IMG/VR virus record: IMGVR_UViG_3300047546_001385
Location: 1 to 41,441 of that record
Length of the DNA: 41,441 bases
Direction: 5' to 3' (one strand)
Origin: a virus
The notes under the pieces are model-generated. The model made no database searches and had not been told where the DNA came from. It worked only from the letters and a program-made list of their open reading frames with translations. A program made the position numbers and the translations under genes. Below, one piece after another: positions 21,127 through 26,978 of this stretch (positions are counted from its first letter, which is position 1; each line of letters opens with the position of its first letter).

Positions 21127-21534
21127 ATGGCACGCCTACAAGGGCAGGAGCTCCTCGACTACCTGAAGGCGAATGAGGGTGGTGAGCTCGAGAAGCTGAT
21201 CGAAGGCGCTGGCTACACCGCCAGCCGTGGCGGTCGCCGCACCCTGCAGAAGAGCAAGTTCTTCTCCGCCTTCAGCCAGGCCAATGGCTACGACCTTGGA
21301 TCATTCACCGTGAACATGCCAGAAGGACTCGGCAAGGAACCCACTTACCGCCTCAAGGTTGGCCCGAAGGGCTTGGTGCCTGTGAGCCGCGCCTACACCG
21401 ATCAGATCGGCCTGAAGCCTGGCGACTACGTGAACGTCGAGATCGACGGCGACGCCATCCTGCTAGTCCGCGAGGACAAGACAGAACCTGCACCTTTTGA
21501 CAGCAGTGCTTGCCTTGTGTCAACTGCTGCCTAA
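21127..21534 (+). CDS. Cyanobacterial AbrB-type (cyAbrB) transcription regulator, 135 aa
   Basis: DNA-binding regulator of the family that in cyanobacteria helps control carbon/nitrogen metabolism and other genes. The N-terminal part GQELLDYLKANEGGELEKL ... AGYTASRGGRRTLQ ... KFFSAFSQANGYDL matches the family pattern (xGxxLLxxVKEL ... CGYxxxxxxxRVNxxxFxxAxLxAxG). Residues about 72-115 (KEPTYRLKVGPKGLV ... SRAYTDQIGLKPGDYVNVEI) match the swapped-hairpin AbrB domain (EPTYRVSV ... YTxxMGLKPGDEFEI). The 135-aa length is typical. It has a promoter-like element upstream and a terminator downstream, so it is a separate unit inside the late region. It was probably acquired from a host and may reprogramme host transcription. 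Confidence 0.85.
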   Translation: MARLQGQELLDYLKANEGGELEKLIEGAGYTASRGGRRTLQKSKFFSAFSQANGYDLGSFTVNMPEGLGKEPTYRLKVGPKGLVPVSRAYTDQIGLKPGDYVNVEIDGDAILLVREDKTEPAPFDSSACLVSTAA

Positions 21535-21562
21535 CGTGCAGTGCGGAGGCAAAGGTCGGACC

Positions 21563-21585
21563 GAGGGGGCGTGTCCCCCTCTTTT
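21563..21585 (+). terminator. Rho-independent terminator after the AbrB-like gene
   Basis: Stem GAGGGGG (21563-21569), loop CGTGT, stem CCCCCTC (21575-21581), then TTTT. It lies just before the endolysin ATG, which excludes the longer start at 21541. Confidence 0.9.
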
Positions 21586-21588
21586 GCT

Positions 21589-22773
21589 ATGACGATTGAT
21601 CAGGTGCAATTCACGGACCAGCGCTGGCTGCAGTTCTGGGACAACTACAAGGGGCTCGATCACCAGATGCGGGCCATCGTCAAGCTTGGCCGGCACATCA
21701 AAGAAGCAGACCCTGGGCTGCTGTGTGAGTCAGCCGAATGGGTGCAGGACTGGCGGGATGCAGGCTCAACAGCTGGCTATGAACCCGCCGCGAAGCTGAT
21801 CAAGGACTTCGAGGGATGCCACCTGAGTGCCTATCCCGACCCGCTAAGCGGCGGTGATCCTTGGACGATTGGCTACGGCACCACCCGTTACCGAGATGGG
21901 CGCAAGGTGCAGCGCGGAGACCAGATCACCGTCGTCGATGCCAACGAACTGCTCGAGGGCGACGTCGCATCCATCGCCAAGAAGCTGCGCAGCACGATCC
22001 CCCACTGGCCGGAGATGAACCAGGGGCAGCAATGCGCCCTGATCAGCTTTGCCTACAACCTTGGCGCTGGCTTCATGGGTGCTGCTGGGTTTGAAACCAT
22101 CAGCCGCTGTCTGCGTGACAAGGCATGGGACAAGGTACCAGCCGCATTGGAGCTCTACCGCAACCCAGGCACCAACGTGGAGGCGGGCCTGCTGCGCCGC
22201 CGCCGCGCCGAAGGGCAGCTATGGCAGGGCAACACAACGCCCCTCACCAAGAAGTCCACGCTGCTCAATGTGAAGTGGCAGAGCCAGCTGGATAACAAGA
22301 GCGGCACTGGCTACCGCGAGTGCTTCTCCTCCAGCTGCGCCATGCTCGCCATGTTCTGGGGCAAGGTGGCCAACGACGACGCCTACAACGCTGTTCGTGC
22401 GAAGTACGGCGACACCACCTCAGCAGAAGCTCAACTCGCTGCACTGCGATCCCTGGGCCTCAAGGCCGACTTCCACACGAACGGCACGCAGAAAGACCTG
22501 GAGCACGAGATTGATGCCGGCCGGCCCGTCGCTGTTGGCTGGCTGCATCAAGGACCTGTAAGCGCACCCCGCGGCGGGGGCCACTGGACCGTAGTGATCG
22601 GCTACACGGACGTGGCCTGGATCCAGAACGATCCCAATGGGGAGGCCTTACTGGTGCAAGGCGGCTACGCCAAGAACACCAAAGGCGCCGGCATGATCTA
22701 CAGCCGCAAGAACTGGGATCCACGCTGGATGCCAGGTGGTTCCGGTGGCTGGTATCTGACCTGCCGCCCATGA
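21589..22773 (+). CDS. Modular endolysin: GH24 lysozyme plus C39-like peptidase domain, 394 aa
   Basis: Degrades peptidoglycan for lysis. After about 60 N-terminal residues of unknown role comes a T4/P21-type lysozyme domain with the triad Glu75 (DFEG), Asp84 (AYPD) and Thr93 (WTIGYGTT), and the conserved CALISFAYNLGAGF. From about residue 235 a second domain has CFSSSCAMLAMFWGK, GGHWTVVIGY and WIQNDPNGE, the Cys, His and Asp motifs of papain-like C39-type peptidases. The fusion could cut both glycan and peptide bonds, or the second domain could bind the wall. ATG 21589 follows the terminator. There is no signal peptide, so release should need a holin. Confidence 0.9.
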   Translation: MTIDQVQFTDQRWLQFWDNYKGLDHQMRAIVKLGRHIKEADPGLLCESAEWVQDWRDAGSTAGYEPAAKLIKDFEGCHLSAYPDPLSGGDPWTIGYGTTRYRDGRKVQRGDQITVVDANELLEGDVASIAKKLRSTIPHWPEMNQGQQCALISFAYNLGAGFMGAAGFETISRCLRDKAWDKVPAALELYRNPGTNVEAGLLRRRRAEGQLWQGNTTPLTKKSTLLNVKWQSQLDNKSGTGYRECFSSSCAMLAMFWGKVANDDAYNAVRAKYGDTTSAEAQLAALRSLGLKADFHTNGTQKDLEHEIDAGRPVAVGWLHQGPVSAPRGGGHWTVVIGYTDVAWIQNDPNGEALLVQGGYAKNTKGAGMIYSRKNWDPRWMPGGSGGWYLTCRP

Positions 22774-23105
22774 AGCGTGAACGCCTTCACCTGTCCGTGC
22801 ACACCAGCATCGAGACAGGCCGCGACTGGAACGGTCGCTTCTACATCGTCTACAGCAACAACGCCTCCGTCTTCCTGCGCTGTCCCAAGGAGGTACGGAA
22901 GTGGCTCAAGCTGCCTAGCAAGATCCCATCACGGGAGGCCTACGACAGCTGGATCGCATCCCTTGAGGCGGCTGATGCAGCACGTGGCAAGAAAGCTGAA
23001 CCTGTTGAGGGCCTCAGCGATGAACTGCTGGCCACAGGCTTTGGCCCGGAGGTCCACGGCCTGGACGAGAGCGACCCCAACCACAACACCAGGACGGTCA
23101 TTTAG
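22770..23105 (+). CDS. Hypothetical protein, 111 aa
   Basis: ATG 22770 overlaps the endolysin stop (ATGA). The sequence has a beta-rich first half (LHLSVHTSIETGRDWNGRF, FYIVYSNNASVFLRCP) and a helical acidic second half. Family not recognised. This is the last gene of the rightward block: its stop (TAG, 23103-23105) overlaps the end of a leftward gene by 8 bases, so transcription from both arms converges here with no visible terminator between. Confidence 0.6.
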   Translation: MKRERLHLSVHTSIETGRDWNGRFYIVYSNNASVFLRCPKEVRKWLKLPSKIPSREAYDSWIASLEAADAARGKKAEPVEGLSDELLATGFGPEVHGLDESDPNHNTRTVI

Positions 23106-23316
23106 ATCGGCTGGCGTCCCAGGCCTCACCCAGGTTCTCCGCAGCCTCGTGGGCAAACCACCTAGCAATCGCTGTCTGCTGGATCCACAGCTTGTTCAGC
23201 AGCAGCGCTGCATCCATCAAGCCCTGCAGGTCGTTGTCGTCGAACAGCTCCTGCAGGACTCGCCTCGTCGCCTCCTCACGAAATGCAAGCTCGGTGGAGG
23301 GGACAAAGGGTTGCAT
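23098..23316 (-). CDS. Hypothetical protein, 72 aa
   Basis: Last gene of the leftward block. Helical and soluble, with two acidic/amphipathic helices: REEATRRVLQELFDDNDLQG and LLLNKLWIQQTAIARWFAHE, then AAENLGEAW. No signal peptide or membrane span. I do not recognise a family. It ends tail to tail with the plus-strand 111-aa gene, overlapping it. ATG 23316 lies 3 bases from the end of the upstream small membrane-protein gene. Confidence 0.6.
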   Translation of the reverse strand: MQPFVPSTELAFREEATRRVLQELFDDNDLQGLMDAALLLNKLWIQQTAIARWFAHEAAENLGEAWDASRSK

Positions 23317-23319
23317 GGC

Positions 23320-23526
23320 TCAGCGCTTCACCCTTGGGCTGATGATGCCGGCGATGATCTCAATCGCCCTATACAACTTCACGGCAATGCGCCGGTAATT
23401 GTCCAATGCCTCGTTGTCCTTCGGTGTGGGCGTCATGTTCACGATGACGAGCGCAACACCATGCAGGGCAACGATTAGCGCTACATAGTCAGACAGGTGA
23501 CTCACGGCTGGAAGTCGTCTGAACAA
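23320..23526 (-). CDS. Small membrane protein, holin candidate, 68 aa
   Basis: One transmembrane helix near the N-terminus (DYVALIVALHGVALVIVN, about residues 13-30) follows a positively charged start, then a hydrophilic part MTPTPKDNEALDNYRR and a second amphipathic helix. Size and topology resemble the T7 class II holin gp17.5 (67 aa), and the endolysin on the other strand needs a holin. The start is uncertain: TTG 23526 gives the full N-terminus, GTG 23505 gives 61 aa, and neither has a Shine-Dalgarno. Membrane localisation is well supported; the holin role is inferred. Confidence 0.6.
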   Translation of the reverse strand: MFRRLPAVSHLSDYVALIVALHGVALVIVNMTPTPKDNEALDNYRRIAVKLYRAIEIIAGIISPRVKR

Positions 23527-23533
23527 ACCCTAC

Positions 23534-23761
23534 TTACTCATTGCCACCTGGCAAGTGTTTGTGCTCCAGCCTGCGGATGCGCACTTCATGATCACGCAGG
23601 TCGTCTTCTAACAGGTGTATGTCCTTCTGCAATTCACTCCGCAGAAGACGCACCTCATTGAGGATGGCGTCCATGCCTCGCTTCATTGAGCCGTGCTCCA
23701 CCGCCATCTTCCATAGTGCGCCAGTGGCGGCAACACCTACAACAGAAGCGACTTCGAGCAC
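23534..23761 (-). CDS. N-anchored coiled-coil protein, spanin-like candidate, 75 aa
   Basis: Residues 1-20 (MLEVASVVGVAATGALWKMA) form a short membrane-type helix. The rest is a continuous charged coiled coil (NEVRLLRSELQKDIHLLEDDLRDHEVRIRRLEH; heptad-like Leu/Ile spacing). A membrane anchor followed by a coiled coil is the layout of inner-membrane spanins (Rz-like), though this is half the usual length, and no outer-membrane partner is obvious. The 14-bp palindrome at 23541-23554 lies within its last codons. Confidence 0.55.
   Translation of the reverse strand: MLEVASVVGVAATGALWKMAVEHGSMKRGMDAILNEVRLLRSELQKDIHLLEDDLRDHEVRIRRLEHKHLPGGNE
23541..23554. promoter_or_regulatory. 14-bp palindromic element, best copy
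   Basis: TTGCCACCTGGCAA has perfect 6-bp inverted arms (TTGCCA / TGGCAA) about a 2-base centre. It is the most symmetrical member of the recurring family and lies at the junction of two small lysis-type genes. The symmetry favours a dimeric protein-binding site over a plain -35 box. Confidence 0.45.
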
Positions 23762-23804
23762 GGCTCATGATTCTTCACCCTCGCAGGGTAACTGCCATGG
23801 AGCG

Positions 23805-24056
23805 TCAAGCCAGAGCCGCTTCAACCTGTTGGCGAGACGTAAATCCCCAGGCAGCAGCCGCGCCTGCGTTCCACTCCTGGCGAATCACAGGGGCGATGTA
23901 GCCGTCATCACCTGGCTGCAGCGCCTTGTCATAGTCAGCGGGGTAGACCGCATCGTCAAAGGTGATGTAATCGTTCAACAGGCTGGTGAGAAATGCCGTC
24001 CGCTCCTCGCCGGCTTCGGCCGCAGTCAGGTCGGACGGAGTGTTGATGATCAGCAT
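23805..24056 (-). CDS. Hypothetical protein downstream of the DGR reverse transcriptase, 83 aa
   Basis: ATG 24056 overlaps the reverse-transcriptase stop by 7 bases. The protein starts MLIINTPSDLTA, a start reminiscent of small phage proteins that accompany tail-fibre genes (INTPxDL), and continues with an acidic central part and Trp/Ala-rich helix (RQEWNAGAAAAWGF). It is acidic and soluble, with no membrane span. Whether it is part of the diversification system (a third component) or a tail-fibre chaperone cannot be told from sequence. The overlap shows that it is translated with the reverse transcriptase. Confidence 0.6.
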   Translation of the reverse strand: MLIINTPSDLTAAEAGEERTAFLTSLLNDYITFDDAVYPADYDKALQPGDDGYIAPVIRQEWNAGAAAAWGFTSRQQVEAALA

Positions 24057-25024
24057 GGTGAAGCGAGCCCCAGAGATACAAGGCCATTCTGACCATCACC
24101 ATGGCGCAGATGCCCCATCCAGGCAATCTGCGAGCACTTCCAGCCTTCGTAATCTTCGTGCTGGAGCAGTAGCTTGAGCCGCCTCCGCTGGCGGATCATC
24201 GACTGCCGCTTCACCAGCTTGAACTTCCGCCGGATACGGAACCCGCAGAACGTGACCCCGCGTTCAACCGGCCCTAGGCTCCACTTGCCGATGTGTTGAT
24301 TCATCTCGCCTGCGACGAAGGCGCAGATCCGATCCTTTAGCGCCAGGCCGGCCACCTTTGACGGCACGATGATCACCGCATCATCCATGTAGCGCACGAA
24401 GCAACCGATGCCCTGCTGGGCAATGAAGCGGTCTAACTTGCCGCCCCAGTAGTTGGCAAAGGTCTGGCTGGTGAGTGCGCCGATTGGCACGCCAGAAGGT
24501 TGCACCGACAGCACCTGCTCGATCAACAGCAACGTGCGCCGGCAGGCCAGCTTCTTCCCCAGGTAGGCCAGCAAAAGATCCTGCGGAATAGTTGGGAAGA
24601 ACTTGCTGAAGTCCACGTGCAGCACCCACGCCTCTGGGTTCTGGCGCATCAGCTGCTGCATCCGCGTGACACATCTGTGCGTGCCCAGTCCGACCCTGCA
24701 GGCGAACACCTGCGGCATCATCGCTGCATCCAAGATCGGCCCGACCACCTGGATCAGGGCGTGGTGCAGCACCCGGTCACGAAAGCTCTGGCAGGCAATC
24801 GTGCGCTTCTTGGGATCAACAATGTCGAATTGCAGCTGCGGGTCTGGTTTCCAGCCGCCTTCAATCAACCGCAGTTGAAGATGCCTGAGGTTGGCATAGG
24901 CGTACTCCTTGAAGCGCAGATAGGAGCCGCTGTAGGTCTTGCCGCGCCTTGCTTCTGCATAAGCCGCAAGCAAATTATCCCACTGGTAAATCTGCTCGTA
25001 GAGGTTGCGAAACTTCTTGCCCAT
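24050..25024 (-). CDS. DGR reverse transcriptase, 324 aa
   Basis: Copies the template-repeat RNA into cDNA with errors at adenines, which then replaces the variable repeat. Fingers/palm motifs are DFSKFFPT (Asp138, first catalytic Asp), the DGR-type motif 4 IGALTSQ (181-187; retroviral and group II enzymes have QGxxxSP here) and YMDD (212-215). There is no maturase, endonuclease or RNase H domain. Size and many segments match the BPP-1 enzyme (328 aa), including the N-terminus MGKKFRNLYEQI and LRFKEYAYANL. The template repeat lies just upstream on the same strand. The final 25 residues differ from what I expect of the family but no frameshift is evident. Confidence 0.97.
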   Translation of the reverse strand: MGKKFRNLYEQIYQWDNLLAAYAEARRGKTYSGSYLRFKEYAYANLRHLQLRLIEGGWKPDPQLQFDIVDPKKRTIACQSFRDRVLHHALIQVVGPILDAAMMPQVFACRVGLGTHRCVTRMQQLMRQNPEAWVLHVDFSKFFPTIPQDLLLAYLGKKLACRRTLLLIEQVLSVQPSGVPIGALTSQTFANYWGGKLDRFIAQQGIGCFVRYMDDAVIIVPSKVAGLALKDRICAFVAGEMNQHIGKWSLGPVERGVTFCGFRIRRKFKLVKRQSMIRQRRRLKLLLQHEDYEGWKCSQIAWMGHLRHGDGQNGLVSLGLASPC

Positions 25025-25311
25025 TGGAAGGTGACGGCAGGTTTCGATGAGCTACTCCCTGCCATTGCCACCACTCGGCCCTGAGTTCGCCGAAGCTGGA
25101 CTTGATGGCTGGCACCTGGTTGGCACCGGCCTGCTGCCCCGTGGAAACAGCAGAGCGTGGTGGTGTTTGGCAGTGGCCACGGCCGCAAAACGCGCCCCAA
25201 TGTTGTTGTTGGAGTTCCAAGGAGTGTTGTTCCAGTTAGCAGCACGCGAACCGGAATTCGACGTGTTGTTCCAGTTGCCCCCGAGGATGACGGCGCTCCC
25301 ATCAAGCCCGC
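25025..25311 (-). ncRNA. DGR template RNA region
   Basis: The 287-base gap between avd and the reverse transcriptase carries the template repeat (25180-25296) and a 155-base spacer. In BPP-1 the equivalent transcript, including the spacer next to the reverse-transcriptase gene, is the RNA on which cDNA synthesis is primed. The open frames seen here on either strand are by-products of the repeat and are not considered genes. Confidence 0.8.
25180..25296 (-). repeat. DGR template repeat (TR)
   Basis: 117 bases aligned without gaps to the variable repeat at a constant offset of 571. 104 positions are identical and 13 differ; all 13 are A in the template on the coding strand (T on the plus strand). 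The template holds 26 adenines, mostly in AAC codons (it would read GGNWNNTSNSG ... ANWNNTPWNSNNNIG), the codon choice typical of DGR templates because AAY can mutate to many residues but not to stop codons. Confidence 0.97.
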
Positions 25312-25707
25312 TTACACCTTCGCACTTTTCTTCTGTTCGTGCAGCCGCTTGATCCAGCTGCCGAGCATGGCGCCCACCTCGCCGACCAGGGCTTGGCTGG
25401 TCTCCAGCTGGTGTTCGGTCATCAGCTTGCGCTTGTGGTGGACCATGAAGCGCAGCAGCAGGCGCAGTTGCCCCAGGCCCCCGTCAAGCACGTAGCAGCG
25501 GCTGAGCTGATTGGCCTTGATGGCGTCATTGAGCTGTTCAGCCACCAGGAACAACTGACGGATGAACAGCTCGCGGAAGGTGCCGTGCTTGCGGGGGATC
25601 GTCTGCGCGAGCGGGTAAAGGTAGTCGATCACCCGCTCGTACTTCTCGACCATGTAGAGGCCATGAGCCTCCTTGGAGGGATCCGCAGAGGCTCGCTTAC
25701 TGGTCAT
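25312..25707 (-). CDS. avd: DGR accessory variability determinant (Avd), 131 aa
   Basis: Avd is the pentameric, basic four-helix-bundle protein that binds template RNA and the reverse transcriptase and is required for retrohoming. The sequence MVEKYERVIDYLYPLAQTIP, RKHGTFREL, LLRFMVHHKR and the end LVGEVGAMLGSWIKRLHEQ agree closely with BPP-1 bAvd, including length (128 aa there). ATG 25707 is the likely start; the frame is open further upstream but that part lies in the variable repeat. The order target-Avd-TR-RT is the same as in BPP-1. Confidence 0.95.
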   Translation of the reverse strand: MTSKRASADPSKEAHGLYMVEKYERVIDYLYPLAQTIPRKHGTFRELFIRQLFLVAEQLNDAIKANQLSRCYVLDGGLGQLRLLLRFMVHHKRKLMTEHQLETSQALVGEVGAMLGSWIKRLHEQKKSAKV

Positions 25708-25714
25708 GGGAGTC

Positions 25715-25728
25715 GGCCCTGCCGGGCC
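25715..25728 (-). promoter_or_regulatory. Hairpin/cruciform downstream of the variable repeat
   Basis: Perfect 5-bp stem GGCCC / GGGCC with a 4-base loop; on the coding strand the loop reads GGCA. It lies 22 bases after the 3' end of the variable repeat, just past the target stop codon and before avd. DGRs of the BPP-1 type need a short hairpin with a GRNA-like tetraloop at this place for target recognition, and GGCA fits that pattern. The stem is shorter than in BPP-1. Confidence 0.65.
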
Positions 25729-25730
25729 TC

Positions 25731-26978
25731 CTAGCCAAGCACCAGGTGCCCGGCCGCAAAACGCGCCCCAACGCTGTAGTTGGAGGCCCAAGGAGCGTCG
25801 TACCAGTCAGCAGCACGCGAACCGGAATTCGACGTGCTGCCCCAGTCGCCCCCGAGGATGACGGCGCGGGAGAAGCCGCTGTCGTAGACATCGCCTCGAC
25901 CCTCTGTGGGGTTGGTTGTCCAAGCCGCCGGGCTGCCTGCCAGCGCGTAGTCAGAGCCCCACTGCCAGAGCGTTCCTGTGGCCTGTGCCAGGCCGAATTT
26001 GCTGGCTCGCTCCCAGATCACCGTGCCCGGGTCCGTGCCCCGGCTGGTGGCCTCAGGGGCACCAAAGGCAGCGGCAGAAAACTCGCCATAGGACGGCAAG
26101 CGCTTGCCAAAACTGGCCGCCATCTCCGACGCTTCGTACCAGGTGAAGCTGCCATAGGTGGTGCTGCCATTACCGCCGTACTGGGCGGGCACCAGGGGGG
26201 CGCTGGAACCGTCTGCAATCGTGAGCCCGATCTTGCTGCTGGGCACTGCTGAAAACGTGCTGCCGGCATAGCTGGTGGCGCCAGCCAGATAGAGGTCAAT
26301 CCAGAACGCGTCGTTGATGCAAGCCATGCCACGCGGATCTGGGCAGCTGGGCCGATAGGTCAGATCCCAAAGGCTGAACTCCAGAATCTCGGCCGAGCCA
26401 GTCGGGCTGCCGTTGTTCACGGCCGTGGGCCGGCCACTCGGGATGTAGTGGTAGCCGCCAACAATCGAGCCGCCAGTGGCACCCGCCGGTGCTGTGGTGA
26501 AGCTCGCATCGCCCACCAGAGCACCCGTGCTGGGGTTTTGCCAAATGGCGTAATCAGTGTTGTTGCTGTGGCTTGGCATCGTCACAGCTGTAGCTGTGGC
26601 GTAATACTTGCCATTCAGCACAGCACCCGCTGCCACGCTGATTGTGGCCGCAGCTGTTTTGTAGAACAGCGAGCCGCGATACAGCGCCGGACGGCGGTTG
26701 TAATACACAGCTCCGCCGCTCAGCGCTGCAATCGCTTGCGCTGTGCGTTGCGGTGTCATCAGCTTGGTGCTGCTTGCGCCGGCCTCTGCTTCGGCCTGGC
26801 TGGCCACGTCAGCGCTGATCGTTCGGTTCGCGGTCAAATCACCGCCACCGCTCAGCCCCGTGCCTGCGCTAATCGTCCGAGAAGACGGGATCGAAGTCGC
26901 CGTAGTGGCGAGATCATCAACGTTGATTGACTGCGTGCTCGACTCAATCGAGTCGGCTTTGACTTTTCCGTAGGCCAT
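25731..26978 (-). CDS. DGR target: variable tail-fibre tip with FGE/C-type-lectin fold, 415 aa
   Basis: Receptor-binding protein diversified by the DGR. The N-terminus (residues 1-95) resembles fibre stalk segments (ISAGTGLSGGGDLTANRTIS, AEAGASSTKLMTPQRTAQ). Residues about 200-415 look like a formylglycine-generating-enzyme/C-type-lectin domain: FGKRLPSYGEFSAAAFGAPE, GTLWQWGSD, VILGGDW and the end GARFAAGHLVLG. The variable repeat covers residues 371-410. The 11 residues altered from the template are 378, 380, 381, 391, 393, 394, 395, 398, 401, 402 and 403, all in the surface pocket region expected for this fold. The start overlaps the stop of the upstream fibre gene (TAATG), suggesting both are made together. 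Confidence 0.93.
   Translation of the reverse strand: MAYGKVKADSIESSTQSINVDDLATTATSIPSSRTISAGTGLSGGGDLTANRTISADVASQAEAEAGASSTKLMTPQRTAQAIAALSGGAVYYNRRPALYRGSLFYKTAAATISVAAGAVLNGKYYATATAVTMPSHSNNTDYAIWQNPSTGALVGDASFTTAPAGATGGSIVGGYHYIPSGRPTAVNNGSPTGSAEILEFSLWDLTYRPSCPDPRGMACINDAFWIDLYLAGATSYAGSTFSAVPSSKIGLTIADGSSAPLVPAQYGGNGSTTYGSFTWYEASEMAASFGKRLPSYGEFSAAAFGAPEATSRGTDPGTVIWERASKFGLAQATGTLWQWGSDYALAGSPAAWTTNPTEGRGDVYDSGFSRAVILGGDWGSTSNSGSRAADWYDAPWASNYSVGARFAAGHLVLG
25751..25867 (-). repeat. DGR variable repeat (VR)
   Basis: 3' part of the target gene, 117 bases, aligned to the template repeat with 13 substitutions, all at template adenines (eleven codons changed). Its last 21 bases (25751-25771, coding-strand sequence TTGGGGCGCGTTTTGCGGCC plus G) are identical in both repeats and are the likely initiation-of-mutagenic-homing site. 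Similarity ends abruptly at both borders. Confidence 0.97.

Noticed and set aside
21541-21588. Upstream GTG start of the endolysin
   Set aside because: The added 16 codons run through the terminator hairpin; ATG 21589 is preferred.
24865-25305. Minus-strand 146-aa frame over the template repeat
   Set aside because: It reads the template repeat in a different frame from the target and overlaps the reverse transcriptase; not a gene.
25025-25311. A second DGR target repeat elsewhere in the fibre genes
   Set aside because: I found no other copy of the template core (CGTTTTGCGGCCG or the NWNN-type segment) outside 25180-25296 and 25751-25867.
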